Assembly: GCF_008329985.2 (NCBI RefSeq)
Contig: NZ_CP038437.2
Span: 1,922,001 to 1,986,000, forward strand
Origin: Halomonas binhaiensis
Lineage (GTDB): Bacteria; Pseudomonadota; Gammaproteobacteria; Pseudomonadales; Halomonadaceae
Direction of reading: 5' to 3'
Length of the DNA stretch: 64,000 bases
Shown here: positions 1 through 9,077 of the stretch, piece by piece
Numbering within the stretch: position 1 is the first letter of the stretch
How the letters are laid out: the number at the start of each line of letters is the position of its first letter
Position numbers and translations under genes: made by a program
Notes under the pieces: generated by a model
Database searches by the model: none
What the model saw: the letters and a program-made list of their open reading frames with translations, nothing else
Told to the model about the DNA's origin: nothing

Positions 1-317
1 CTGCCATGCTGACGGGCTCCATCGGTATGCTGCCGTCCGCATCGCTCAATGAGCGTGGGCAGGGTATGTATGAGCCATGTCATGGCAGTGCTCCGGATAT
101 TGCCGGTCAGAATATGGCCAATCCTTTGGCCACCATTCTGTCCGTCGCCATGATGCTGCGTTATTCTCTCGATGAGGCGGCATTGGCCGAGCGCATCGAG
201 GCTGCCGTGGGCAAGGTGCTGGACGAAGGGCTGCGCACGGCTGATATCGCCAGCTTCGGCACGCGTCAGGTATCCACCAGTGAGATGGGGGATGCGGTGC
301 TGGCGGCGCTGCAGTAA
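1..317 (+). CDS. leuB: 3-isopropylmalate dehydrogenase, C-terminal part
   Basis: This is the last roughly 105 codons of LeuB, whose 5' part lies outside the window; the reading frame enters at base 3. LeuB oxidises and decarboxylates 3-isopropylmalate in leucine synthesis in the cytoplasm. The visible part carries the family signatures [11 protein letters not shown] and [15 protein letters not shown], followed by the [13 protein letters not shown] helix. The gene ends with TAA at 315-317, just before a hairpin terminator. The order leuB-asd matches that of Pseudomonas. The identity is strong; only the beginning is missing. Confidence 0.95.
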   Translation, partial: AMLTGSIGMLPSASLNERGQGMYEPCHGSAPDIAGQNMANPLATILSVAMMLRYSLDEAALAERIEAAVGKVLDEGLRTADIASFGTRQVSTSEMGDAVLAALQ

Positions 318-428
318 GAGGCAGTTAGAAAAGCGTGCAGTAGGGAAAAGTGAGAGAAAAGACGAGGAAGAAAGCTTTCCACGTGTTTCTATCATTTTCA
401 GCTATTAGCTAAGAAAGATCGATTCCAG

Positions 429-458
429 GCGCTTCCCTGAAGGGAGGCGCTTGTTTCT
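429..458 (+). terminator. Terminator after leuB
   Basis: A stem of about nine pairs with one G-T wobble (429-437 with 442-450) and a short loop is followed by a T-rich run. It lies between leuB and asd. A TATAAT-like -10 box follows at once at 460-465 and may serve asd, although no convincing -35 box was seen. Confidence 0.65.
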
Positions 459-497
459 GTATAATATATGGCTCACTTGAATTTTGGAGGACTTCAC

Positions 498-1610
498 ATG
501 TTGAAGGTCGGTTTCGTCGGATGGCGTGGCATGGTGGGCTCTGTGCTCATGCAGCGTATGGTGGAGGATGGAGATTTCAACGGCATTGAGCCGATCTTCT
601 TCACCACATCGCAGGTCGGCCAGACCGGTCCCGACGTTGGTGTGGACGTGCCTCCGCTGAAAGACGCCTTCGACATCGAAGCGCTCAAGGCGCTGGATGT
701 GGTGGTGACCTGCCAGGGCGGCGACTACACCAAGCAAGTCTACTCCGACCTGCGTGGTAGTGGCTGGAAAGGCTACTGGATCGATGCTGCCAGCGCCCTG
801 CGCATGGAAGATGAAGCGACCATCGTGCTGGACCCGGTCAACCGCAACGTCATCGATGCCCAACTGGCGGCTGGCGCCAAGACCTTTATTGGTGGCAACT
901 GCACCGTCAGCCTGGCGCTGATGGGACTCGGCGGTCTGTTCGAAGCGGATATGGTCGAATGGATGACTTCCATGACCTATCAGGCGGCTTCCGGCTCTGG
1001 CGCCAAGCATATGCGCGAGCTGCTCTCCCAGATGGGCGCGCTGCGCGACACCGTCGCCGACGAACTCAAGGATCCGGCCAGTGCCATCCTCGATATCGAT
1101 CGCAAGGTGACAGCCGCCATGCGCTCGGGTGATTTTCCCACCGACAACTTCGGTGCGCCCCTGGCGGGCAGCCTGCTGCCATGGATCGATACCAAGCTCG
1201 ACAGTGGCCAGAGCCGTGAAGAGTGGAAGGGTGGCGTCGAGACCAACAAGATTCTCGGTCGCATGGACAACCCGGTGCCGATCGATGGCCTGTGTGTGCG
1301 TATCGGTGCTATGCGTTCCCATAGCCAGGCATTCACCATCAAGCTCAAGCAGGACGTGCCGCTGGACGAGATCGAGGAGCGTATCGCCACCCATAACGAT
1401 TGGGTCAAGGTGATTCCCAACGACAAGGATGCCACCATCGCTGGCCTGACGCCGACTGCTGCGACTGGCACCCTGTCTGTGCCGGTGGGCCGTCTGCGCA
1501 AGTTGAACATGGGCGGCGAATACCTGTCCGCATTCAGCGTTGGTGATCAGCTTCTGTGGGGTGCAGCTGAGCCTCTCAAGCGTATGCTGAAGATCCTGCG
1601 CGAGCAGTAA
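498..1610 (+). CDS. asd: Aspartate-semialdehyde dehydrogenase
   Basis: This cytoplasmic enzyme reduces aspartyl phosphate to aspartate semialdehyde, the branch point to lysine/diaminopimelate, threonine and methionine. The start at 498 is chosen because GGAGG lies 6 bases upstream and the protein then begins [15 protein letters not shown], the normal gammaproteobacterial start; an upstream in-frame ATG at 468 lacks support. The 370 residues match the usual length. The N-terminal [11 protein letters not shown] is the NADP-binding loop, and Cys135 in GGNCTVSL is the expected catalytic cysteine. A perfect hairpin terminator follows, so the gene is probably transcribed alone. The second asd-like gene and fimV that follow asd in Pseudomonas are absent here. 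Confidence 0.97.
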   Translation: MLKVGFVGWRGMVGSVLMQRMVEDGDFNGIEPIFFTTSQVGQTGPDVGVDVPPLKDAFDIEALKALDVVVTCQGGDYTKQVYSDLRGSGWKGYWIDAASALRMEDEATIVLDPVNRNVIDAQLAAGAKTFIGGNCTVSLALMGLGGLFEADMVEWMTSMTYQAASGSGAKHMRELLSQMGALRDTVADELKDPASAILDIDRKVTAAMRSGDFPTDNFGAPLAGSLLPWIDTKLDSGQSREEWKGGVETNKILGRMDNPVPIDGLCVRIGAMRSHSQAFTIKLKQDVPLDEIEERIATHNDWVKVIPNDKDATIAGLTPTAATGTLSVPVGRLRKLNMGGEYLSAFSVGDQLLWGAAEPLKRMLKILREQ

Positions 1611-1689
1611 GGCATGGCGCTGGAGCGATAAGTGGCAGTGAGCCGGAACGCAGGCATTGCTGCACTTTTATTGCGCTGAACCATGTGCT

Positions 1690-1740
1690 GTTCTGAAGCA
1701 TGCATCGTTCTGAAGTATGTATCGTTCTGAAGTATGTATG
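1690..1740 (+). repeat. 17-bp tandem repeat, three copies
   Basis: Three adjacent 17-base units (1690-1706, 1707-1723, 1724-1740) share GTTCTGAAGYATGYATS. They lie between the asd stop and its terminator. No function is evident; this is one of several such short duplications in the spacers of this window. Confidence 0.9.
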
Positions 1741-1744
1741 AATG

Positions 1745-1770
1745 ACGGGGTGCCTGAGGCACCCCGTTGT
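1745..1770 (+). terminator. Terminator after asd
   Basis: A perfect 10-bp stem, ACGGGGTGCC with GGCACCCCGT, and a TGA loop, followed by TTGTCATTT. It separates asd from the truA operon. Confidence 0.85.
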
Positions 1771-1854
1771 CATTTGCTGTAGCGGTAGCCTCTGGCTGGC
1801 GGAAAGAGGATAATGTCCCGGCGATTCACCAGACCTTGATGACAAGCAGGCGGC

Positions 1855-2895
1855 ATGACCCTTTTTTACCACCTCGATGAACGAACCCCTCTGAAAGGCC
1901 GTCTGGCGCTTTCTGTCGAATATGATGGCACCCATTACTGTGGTTGGCAGCGCCTCAAGCATACGGCATCGGTACAGGGGGCCGTGGAGGATGCCCTGGC
2001 CAGAGTGGCGGGGGCTCCAGTCACGGTACATTGCAGCGGGCGCACGGACTCCGGCGTCCATGCGACCCGGCAGGTGGTGCATTTCGATCCGCCTGCGCAG
2101 CGTTCTGAAAAGGCGTGGGTATTCGGTGGCAATGCCAATCTGCCCAAGGATATTGCCATTCGCTGGGTCCGTGAGGTACCCGATGAGTTTCATTCACGCT
2201 TCAAGGCGCTGGCTCGGCGATATCGTTATGTGATTCTCAATCAGCCGAGTCGGCCGGTGCTGGAGCGGGCCAATGCCACCTGGTGCCGCGACCCTCTGAA
2301 TGCGGAAGCCATGCATGAGGCCGCGCAGGCATTGGTGGGGGAGCACGACTTTTCCAGCTTCCGCGCCGCAGGCTGTCAGTCCAAGACCCCATGGCGTCAC
2401 CTGCATTTCATCGAAGTACATCGCCATGGCCCGCTGGTGGTGATCGATATCCAGGGCAATGCCTTCCTGCACCACATGGTGCGCAATATCGCTGGAGCCT
2501 TGATCACGGTAGGTCGTGGAGAACAGGGCAGCGATTATATGGCACGCCTGTTGGCATTGAAGGATCGCACCCAGAGCGACGTCACTGCCCCAGCCTGTGG
2601 CCTGCACTTCGTCGATACCATCTACGATGAGTCCTGGAACCTGCCGCAGGAACCGCTGGGTCCCAATCTGCTGGCGTTTCTGGGAGAGTGGACGGGCCAG
2701 CGGCCGTTACCGGACTGTCCCATGGTGGAATTCCGTAGAGGCCGGCCGGTAGCAGAAGAGCGCTTGGCGGCCTGGAAGGCGGGCAAGCGCGTCGGGGGCG
2801 ACATGAATGAGCATGGCAGTGCCGATGACGCTACAGAATTCGACAGCCCAGTTGCTTCGCAACGGCGGAAACCGGAACCGGACACCAAGGAGTAA
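1855..2895 (+). CDS. truA: tRNA pseudouridine(38-40) synthase
   Basis: TruA isomerises uridines 38-40 in the anticodon stem of many tRNAs. The catalytic aspartate is Asp65 in GRTDSGVHA, and the YDGTHYCGWQ and NAFLHHMVRNI motifs are present. At 346 residues it is about 70 longer than the E. coli enzyme. The extra part is a C-terminal tail after about residue 285 that is charged, low in complexity and probably disordered. The gene opens the truA-trpF-accD-folC-dedD-cvpA-purF-metZ block, and trpF follows 6 bases after its stop. In Pseudomonas fimV sits just upstream, but here asd does. Confidence 0.96.
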   Translation: MTLFYHLDERTPLKGRLALSVEYDGTHYCGWQRLKHTASVQGAVEDALARVAGAPVTVHCSGRTDSGVHATRQVVHFDPPAQRSEKAWVFGGNANLPKDIAIRWVREVPDEFHSRFKALARRYRYVILNQPSRPVLERANATWCRDPLNAEAMHEAAQALVGEHDFSSFRAAGCQSKTPWRHLHFIEVHRHGPLVVIDIQGNAFLHHMVRNIAGALITVGRGEQGSDYMARLLALKDRTQSDVTAPACGLHFVDTIYDESWNLPQEPLGPNLLAFLGEWTGQRPLPDCPMVEFRRGRPVAEERLAAWKAGKRVGGDMNEHGSADDATEFDSPVASQRRKPEPDTKE

Positions 2896-2901
2896 GGGCG
2901 C

Positions 2902-3549
2902 ATGGCTATTGATATGTGTGATGAGCCTGTTCGCACTCGGGTAAAGTTTTGTGGCTTTACCCGCCCAGATGATGTCGATGTCGCCGTCAGGCTGGGGACG
3001 GATGCCCTGGGTTTCGTGTTGTGGCCGGGAAGCAAGCGCGGGATCGACCAGCACACGCTGCCCATGTTGGCATCGCGTGTGCCCGCTTTTGTCACGCGAG
3101 TTGGTCTGTTCGTGAATCCGTCCAGAGAAGAGGTCGAGAGCTGTCTTCCGCACCTGGATCTGTTGCAGTTTCATGGAGATGAATCTCCGGAGTTCTGTGC
3201 GCAGTTCGGTAGCCACTGGATCAAGGCGCTGCGTATGAAGGATGACCTTGACCTGTACCAGGCTGCCGAGGACTACCGTGATGCACGCGGGCTGCTGCTC
3301 GATGCCTATCGCCCAGGCGTGCCTGGTGGCACCGGGGAGACATTCGACTGGTCGCGGATTCCCAGTGATTTGCCAAAACCTGTTATCCTCGCTGGCGGAT
3401 TGTCGGCGGATAATGTAGCGGAAGCCATTTCCCGGGTACGACCCTTTGCCGTGGATGTCTCTGGTGGTATCGAGTCTGCGCCGGGTCTCAAGGATGCCGC
3501 TGCCATGCGTGCCTTCATCAGCGCTGTGAAGCGTATGAGTGGTTTCTGA
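2902..3549 (+). CDS. trpF: Phosphoribosylanthranilate isomerase
   Basis: TrpF catalyses the Amadori rearrangement of phosphoribosylanthranilate in tryptophan synthesis. It is a single-domain TIM barrel of 215 residues, the normal size. The N-terminal KFCGFTR motif carries the catalytic cysteine, and LLLDAYRPGVPGGTGETFDW carries the conserved aspartate and phosphate-binding loop. It follows truA by 6 bases. No trpA or trpB is adjacent, as in Pseudomonas, where trpF is also separated from them. The 217-base spacer to accD contains a 70-codon open frame with no recognisable features, which I do not call a gene. Confidence 0.95.
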   Translation: MAIDMCDEPVRTRVKFCGFTRPDDVDVAVRLGTDALGFVLWPGSKRGIDQHTLPMLASRVPAFVTRVGLFVNPSREEVESCLPHLDLLQFHGDESPEFCAQFGSHWIKALRMKDDLDLYQAAEDYRDARGLLLDAYRPGVPGGTGETFDWSRIPSDLPKPVILAGGLSADNVAEAISRVRPFAVDVSGGIESAPGLKDAAAMRAFISAVKRMSGF

Positions 3550-3766
3550 GCCTGAGCACAAAGGCGATGGAAAAGGTTGCGGTGAACTGACCTACCAATT
3601 ACCCGGAGCGAGCCGCTACAATAAGCGCCCAACACGTCTGGATATCTATTGTCTTTCCCTGTACGGGGAGGTGACCCCCCTTGAAACATCGGGATGGTTC
3701 CGGACAACCGATTCGAATACGTTGCAGGCCTGTTTCTGCGACCGCATTTAATGGAAGACTTCTGAG

Positions 3767-4792
3767 ATGAGCTGGTTAGACAAGATTGTGCCCTCGGTGG
3801 GCCGCATTCAGCGCAAGGAGCGACGGGCTAGCATACCAGATGGCCTGTGGCGCAAGTGTCCCAAGTGCGAATCGGTGCTTTATCTCCCTGAGCTCGAGAA
3901 GAACAGCAATGTCTGTCCCAAGTGCGACCATCATCTGCGCCTGACAGCACGCAAGCGTCTGGACTGGTTCCTCGACAAGGAAGGGCGTGAAGAGATTGCG
4001 GCTGACCTGGAGCCAGTTGACCGTCTCAAGTTCCGCGACTCCAAGAAGTACAAGGACCGCCTGAATGCGGCCCAGAAGGAGACCGGAGAGAAGGATGCGC
4101 TGGTTGCCATGCGTGGCACCCTGGATGGTCTGCCGGTGGTGGCCGTGGCCTTCGAGTTCACCTTCATGGGTGGTTCCATGGGCGCTGTGGTCGGCGAGAA
4201 GTTCGTGCGTGCTGCCAGCCTGGCCCTGGAAGAGAACCTGCCATTGCTGTGCTTTTCTGCCTCTGGTGGCGCGCGCATGCAGGAAGCCCTGTTCTCCCTG
4301 ATGCAGATGGCCAAGACATCCGCGGCACTGGAAAAGCTGCGCCTGGCGGGTGTGCCATACATTTCCGTGCTTACCGACCCGGTGTTCGGTGGCGTCTCGG
4401 CATCCCTGGCCATGCTCGGTGACCTGAACGTGGCCGAACCCAACGCACTGATTGGTTTTGCCGGACCACGCGTCATCGAACAGACAGTACGCGAAAAGCT
4501 GCCGGAAGGTTTCCAGCGCAGTGAGTTCCTGCTTGAGCACGGCACTGTTGACATGATCCTGCATCGTCACCAGATGCGTGAGCGCCTGGGTTCGGTGCTG
4601 CGCAAGCTGACGGGACAGCCAGCCATTGGCGTGTCCGAGGATGAAGCAGTAGTTGGTGATGTCGAGGCCAGTGACAACGAAGTGCCGGGCGATGGAGTGC
4701 CGGTGGCAGATAGCGTCGTTGACAGCTCGGTAGAACATGCCAGCACTGACGCGTCCAAGGACGCTGAGTCCTCCTCTGACAAATCGCGTTGA
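3767..4792 (+). CDS. accD: Acetyl-CoA carboxylase, carboxyltransferase beta subunit
   Basis: AccD pairs with AccA (not in the window) to move the carboxyl group from biotin to acetyl-CoA, the first step of fatty acid synthesis. The N-terminal zinc ribbon is complete, with Cys31, Cys34, Cys50 and Cys53. The crotonase-like core includes [11 protein letters not shown] and [13 protein letters not shown]. The protein has 341 residues against about 300 in E. coli. The excess is a C-terminal tail after about residue 288, very rich in Asp, Glu and Ser, probably disordered, and typical of halophile surface acidity. folC starts 9 bases downstream. Confidence 0.97.
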   Translation: MSWLDKIVPSVGRIQRKERRASIPDGLWRKCPKCESVLYLPELEKNSNVCPKCDHHLRLTARKRLDWFLDKEGREEIAADLEPVDRLKFRDSKKYKDRLNAAQKETGEKDALVAMRGTLDGLPVVAVAFEFTFMGGSMGAVVGEKFVRAASLALEENLPLLCFSASGGARMQEALFSLMQMAKTSAALEKLRLAGVPYISVLTDPVFGGVSASLAMLGDLNVAEPNALIGFAGPRVIEQTVREKLPEGFQRSEFLLEHGTVDMILHRHQMRERLGSVLRKLTGQPAIGVSEDEAVVGDVEASDNEVPGDGVPVADSVVDSSVEHASTDASKDAESSSDKSR

Positions 4793-4801
4793 TCTCTCGC
4801 C

Positions 4802-6121
4802 ATGACTGACGATGCTCCTATGACCCTCGATGCCTGGCTTGCCAGGCTCGAGGCCGCTCATCCCGTGGGTATCGACCTGGGGTTGGACCGAGTGTCCAAG
4901 GTGGCTGAGCGCATGGGCCTGCTGCAGGCACCTATTGCTGAGCGGGTCATTACCGTCGCGGGCACCAATGGCAAGGGCTCGACGGTCGCCATGCTCGAAT
5001 CGCTGGCCCTGAAGCATGGGCTGAGCGTGGCGGCCTACACCTCTCCTCATTTGATTCGTTACAACGAGCGCCTGCTCCTTGATGGGGTAGAAGCCGATGA
5101 TGAACTGCTGATGGCGGGCTTTGCTGCCGTGGAGCAGGCTCGGCTGCAGCAGGAGCCGGTCAGCCTCACCTATTTTGAAGTCGGCACCCTTGGGGCGCTC
5201 TGGGCCATTGCCCAGAGCCGTCCGCAACTGGCGGTGCTTGAAGTCGGCCTGGGTGGTCGCCTGGATGCGGTCAATGTGATCGATCCGAATGTGGCGGTCG
5301 TTACCACCGTGGCTCAGGATCATGCTGCTTTTCTGGGCAACGATATCCAGGTCATTGGCCGCGAGAAGGCTGGCATCATACGCAGTGATCGGCCTGCCGT
5401 CCTGGGTAGCCAGACACTGCCCCGAAGTGTGCATGAGCATGCCGAGCATATCGGTGCTCTAGTACATGCCCTGGGCCAGGATTTCAACCACCAAGGCAAG
5501 GAAACATGGGCCTGGCGGGGGCGGGATGCCTCGCAGGCACAGATAGAGCTTGTCGATCTTCCGGATCCCCATCTGCCCAGGGACAATGCGGCCACCGCGC
5601 TGCAGGCTTTTATCCTGTGTGATATCGATGTGCAGGCCGATGCCTGTCGACGTGCCTTCGCTGAGGTGCAACTGGCAGGGCGAATGCAATGGCATGGACA
5701 GTGGTGTCTGGATGTGGGACACAATCCTCATGCTGCCGAGTACCTGGCCCGGCGCCTTGGTGAATGCTCAGGGCAACGGGGCTCGGGTCGCTTGCTGGCC
5801 CTGCTCGGCATGCTCGACGACAAGGACGCCGAAGGTGTCATGGCGGCCTTGGCACCGGTCGTCGATGCCTGGGTGACGGTATCATTGCCGGGAGAGCGTG
5901 GTCGTAGTGCAGAGGATCTTGCACAACGTCTGGGACACCGGGGGCTGACGGTGTTGCATTGCGCTGATGATCCTCTGGCTGGAGCCGAATGGCTGGAGGC
6001 CCATATGGAGGAGCAGGACCAGGTGCTGGTGACAGGGTCCTTCCTGACGGTTGGTGCCATACTGCAACAATGGCAAACCGAGGCCGGAGAACGGCCTGCG
6101 TCCATTGAGGGAGCAAGATGA
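4802..6121 (+). CDS. folC: Folylpolyglutamate/dihydrofolate synthase
   Basis: FolC is a cytoplasmic ligase that adds glutamate to dihydropteroate and then to folates. The P-loop VAGTNGKGSTVAMLE lies near residue 55, and the family motif YTSPHLIRYNERL follows. The C-terminal Mur-ligase domain contains DVGHNPHA. The 439 residues are a normal length. Its TGA overlaps the ATG of the SPOR gene by 4 bases (ATGA), indicating translational coupling. Confidence 0.96.
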   Translation: MTDDAPMTLDAWLARLEAAHPVGIDLGLDRVSKVAERMGLLQAPIAERVITVAGTNGKGSTVAMLESLALKHGLSVAAYTSPHLIRYNERLLLDGVEADDELLMAGFAAVEQARLQQEPVSLTYFEVGTLGALWAIAQSRPQLAVLEVGLGGRLDAVNVIDPNVAVVTTVAQDHAAFLGNDIQVIGREKAGIIRSDRPAVLGSQTLPRSVHEHAEHIGALVHALGQDFNHQGKETWAWRGRDASQAQIELVDLPDPHLPRDNAATALQAFILCDIDVQADACRRAFAEVQLAGRMQWHGQWCLDVGHNPHAAEYLARRLGECSGQRGSGRLLALLGMLDDKDAEGVMAALAPVVDAWVTVSLPGERGRSAEDLAQRLGHRGLTVLHCADDPLAGAEWLEAHMEEQDQVLVTGSFLTVGAILQQWQTEAGERPASIEGAR

Positions 6122-6786
6122 AATACGGAATGCGTGAGCGGGTCAGCGGCGTCATTATCGTGATTGCCTTGGCAGTGATCTTTGTCCCCTTGCTGTTCAG
6201 CGACCCGGAATCCCCCAGGGATGAGCGCCCGGATCCGGTGCTGACCATTGATCAGCCGGTGGAGGTCGAACATCGCGATGTTCCTGAGCCAACCCCGCCT
6301 GAAGGATTGGGGCAGATACTTCAGCCTGAGGATGTTACCTCGGCAGGCTCTGCGCAGGATGGCAATCGTGAGGATGAGGAGCGTGGCCAGAAGAGTAGCG
6401 ACACCGCTCAGTCATCCGACACGCAATCGTCTCGTACATCAGAACAGGACAATGCAGCGCAACAGGATTCTCCCGCTCGTGATCCGATAGCAGAACTGGC
6501 CAAGGCAGCCGAGCAGCGTTCCCAGTCGCAGGCCAGCACCAGTACCAATACCGGCGGTAGTGGATGGGCGGTGCAGGTCGGCAGTTTCGGTGAAGCTGCC
6601 AATGCTGAACGCCTGTTGGGAGAGCTGCGTGAGTTGGGTTATCCCGCTTTTACGCGTGCACGTGGCAATAACTTGACCACGGTGTATGCCGGGCCGTTTG
6701 GTGCGTCTGGAGATGCACAGCGCGTCGTCAGTGAGCTCAAGGCCAAGATCAATCAGCAAGGTCTGGTGGTAAGGGTGGATAGTTGA
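6118..6786 (+). CDS. dedD: SPOR-domain cell-division protein of the DedD type
   Basis: The 222-residue protein has one membrane segment near residues 8-28. A long acidic Ser/Gln/Glu-rich linker follows, then a C-terminal SPOR domain from about residue 145 (GWAVQVGSFGEAANAERLL, then TVYAGPFG and a final VVRVDS). SPOR domains bind denuded septal peptidoglycan, and DedD helps constriction in E. coli. The position between folC and cvpA is the conserved one. It is coupled to folC (4-base overlap) and to cvpA (1-base overlap). Confidence 0.9.
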   Translation: MKYGMRERVSGVIIVIALAVIFVPLLFSDPESPRDERPDPVLTIDQPVEVEHRDVPEPTPPEGLGQILQPEDVTSAGSAQDGNREDEERGQKSSDTAQSSDTQSSRTSEQDNAAQQDSPARDPIAELAKAAEQRSQSQASTSTNTGGSGWAVQVGSFGEAANAERLLGELRELGYPAFTRARGNNLTTVYAGPFGASGDAQRVVSELKAKINQQGLVVRVDS

Positions 6787-7418
6787 TGCTGGCGACATGG
6801 GTAGACTGGGTCTTTGTCGCGATACTGGCACTGGCGGTAGCGGCAGGGTTCGTGCGAGGCCTGGTTCGCGAGGCACTGGGTCTTGCCAGCTGGATTGTGG
6901 CGTTGCTGGTAGCCAGGGCATTTGCGACGCCACTGGCTGACCATCTGACACCCTGGATCGATAGCCCAGATGGACGGCTGATCACTGCTTTCGTGGCGCT
7001 GATCATTGTCACTATCCTGGCTTCCGGCATCTTGATTCGCATGTTGCAGGCGGCAGTGGAATGGGTCGGCGCAGGTTTCCTCAACCGCCTGACGGGAGCC
7101 GCGTTCGGTGGCATCAAGGCGGCCGCAGTGCTCTGTCTTGTCACTGTTCTGATCGGCTTCACTCCGCTGCAACAACTCAGTGCCTGGCAGGATGCTGCCG
7201 TTCGTCCGCAATTCGAGCAGTTGAGTGCCTGGGCACTTGGCCAGTGGGACGAATTCGGAGGGCAACTGCCAGAACTTCCTGAAGCATTGCGTCAGGCTCC
7301 GCCATCCGAAGAAGCCCCTATGCAGGAAATGCCCACGGAAGAGGGTACAATGCCAGAGGAACCGGCGACGAATACAGTGACCGAGGGCCAGGCAATAGCC
7401 CCCGATAGCACCAGCTAA
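6786..7418 (+). CDS. cvpA: CvpA family inner-membrane protein
   Basis: CvpA is a small integral membrane protein named for a role in colicin V production; its molecular function is not settled. Four hydrophobic segments fill the first 135 or so residues (WVDWVFVAILALAVAAGFV is the first), and the family motif RGLVREALGLASWIVALL is present. The tail is acidic and proline-rich. The ATG at 6786 shares its A with the dedD stop; a TTG one codon earlier is possible but less likely. It lies upstream of purF, as in E. coli and Pseudomonas. Confidence 0.9.
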   Translation: MLATWVDWVFVAILALAVAAGFVRGLVREALGLASWIVALLVARAFATPLADHLTPWIDSPDGRLITAFVALIIVTILASGILIRMLQAAVEWVGAGFLNRLTGAAFGGIKAAAVLCLVTVLIGFTPLQQLSAWQDAAVRPQFEQLSAWALGQWDEFGGQLPELPEALRQAPPSEEAPMQEMPTEEGTMPEEPATNTVTEGQAIAPDSTS

Positions 7419-7542
7419 GGAAATGGCGAGCGGCTGCAGCACGTTTTTTGCAAAGCGTTTATGCAAGAAGCCGCGCATTTCTGAAAAAGATGTTTCTCGC
7501 GTCGTCCTATGACGGCGTATCAAGGCAAGCGAGGTAAGGTGA

Positions 7543-9066
7543 ATGTGCGGTATCGTCGGCCTGATGGCCAATCAGGCGGTTAACCAGGCAATTTATGATG
7601 CCCTGACGGTGCTTCAGCATCGTGGTCAGGACGCTGCCGGGATGATGACCTGGAATGAAGGTCGTTTCCTGCTGCGCAAGAGCAATGGCCTGGTGCGCGA
7701 TGTCTTTCACACTCGTCATATGGCGCGTCTGAAGGGCAACCTCGGGATCGGCCATGTACGTTACCCGACTGCGGGATCTTCCAGTGAGGCAGAGTCGCAG
7801 CCGTTCTACGTCAACTCACCCTACGGTATTTCGCTGGCCCACAACGGCAATCTGACCAATGCCGAGCAGATCAAGCAGGAGCTGTTCTCCTCCGATCTGC
7901 GTCATATCAATACCAGCTCCGACTCGGAAGTGTTGCTCAACGTTTTCGCCCACGAACTGGGCAAGCAGGGGCCGCACCTGCAGCCGGGCGATATCTTTGA
8001 TGCGGTGCGCCGTGTTCATCGTCGTTGCCGTGGCGGTTATGTTGCCGTGGCGATCATCAATGGCGTGGGCATGGTGGCCTTCCGTGATCCTTGCGGCATT
8101 CGTCCAGTCGTGTTCGGTACCCGCCAGACAGAAACGGGGCAGGACGTGATGATCGCTTCCGAATCCGTGGCGCTTGATGTTGGTGGGTTTCAACTGGAGC
8201 GAGATCTGGCACCGGGCGAAGCCATTTTCGTCGACATGAATGCTCAGATTCATACCCAGCAGTGTGCCGACCGGCCACAACTGGTGCCCTGCATCTTCGA
8301 GCATGTCTACCTGGCCCGTCCTGACTCGCTGATGGATGGCGCCTACGTCTACGGCACTCGCTTGATGATGGGGCGCAAGCTGGCCGATCGGATCAAGAGC
8401 GAGTGGCCGGACCATGATATCGACGTGGTCATCCCGATTCCGGATACATCGCGGACCTCTGCGCTGGAGCTGGCCCAGCACCTGGGCGTGACCTACCGTG
8501 AAGGGTTCATGAAGAACCGCTATATCGGGCGGACGTTCATCATGCCTGGCCAGACGCTGCGCAAGAAATCCGTGCGCCAGAAGCTCAATGCCATTGATGT
8601 GGAATTCAAGGGCAAGAACGTGCTGTTGGTGGATGATTCCATTGTGCGTGGTACGACCTGCAAGCAGATCATCCAGATGGCACGCGAAGCGGGTGCCAAC
8701 AAGGTCTACTTTGCCTCTGCTGCGCCGCCCGTGCGTTATCCCAACGTCTACGGTATCGACATGCCGGCGGCTTCCGAACTGATTGCCCATGGGCGCACCG
8801 AAGAGGAAGTCGGTGAGCTGATCGGCGCTGATCGCATCGTCTATCAGGATCTGGATGACCTGAAGAATGCCTGCCGGGAAGTCAATCCGGCCCTGGATGA
8901 ATTCGACTGTTCTGTCTTCGATGGTGCCTATATCACGGGTGACATCGATGCGGCCTATCTCGCTGATCTGGAAGCATCGCGCAACGATATTGCCAAGCAG
9001 GAGCAGAGCGCGGGTGACCATGCGCTGGTCGGAATGCATAATCAGGACGATGATATCGACGATTAA
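7543..9066 (+). CDS. purF: Amidophosphoribosyltransferase
   Basis: PurF makes phosphoribosylamine from PRPP and glutamine, the first committed step of purine synthesis. The protein starts MCGIVGL, so Cys2 becomes the N-terminal glutaminase nucleophile after Met removal and there is no propeptide. The PRPP-binding loop is [17 protein letters not shown] near residue 365. The 507 residues match E. coli PurF. The spacer of 124 bases after cvpA leaves room for a separate promoter, but none was clear. metZ follows 11 bases downstream. Confidence 0.97.
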   Translation: MCGIVGLMANQAVNQAIYDALTVLQHRGQDAAGMMTWNEGRFLLRKSNGLVRDVFHTRHMARLKGNLGIGHVRYPTAGSSSEAESQPFYVNSPYGISLAHNGNLTNAEQIKQELFSSDLRHINTSSDSEVLLNVFAHELGKQGPHLQPGDIFDAVRRVHRRCRGGYVAVAIINGVGMVAFRDPCGIRPVVFGTRQTETGQDVMIASESVALDVGGFQLERDLAPGEAIFVDMNAQIHTQQCADRPQLVPCIFEHVYLARPDSLMDGAYVYGTRLMMGRKLADRIKSEWPDHDIDVVIPIPDTSRTSALELAQHLGVTYREGFMKNRYIGRTFIMPGQTLRKKSVRQKLNAIDVEFKGKNVLLVDDSIVRGTTCKQIIQMAREAGANKVYFASAAPPVRYPNVYGIDMPAASELIAHGRTEEEVGELIGADRIVYQDLDDLKNACREVNPALDEFDCSVFDGAYITGDIDAAYLADLEASRNDIAKQEQSAGDHALVGMHNQDDDIDD

Positions 9067-9077
9067 GGACGCGACCC

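Noticed and set aside
3539..3751. 70-codon open frame between trpF and accD
   Set aside because: It overlaps the end of trpF, has mixed composition, and no family or start signal is visible.
3776..5449. 557-codon open frame on the minus strand opposite accD and folC
   Set aside because: It is a mirror of two certain genes in high-G+C sequence, has no start signal and no recognisable domain.
7816..9039. 407-codon open frame opposite purF
   Set aside because: purF is certain on the plus strand; the antisense frame has no domain or ribosome-binding site.
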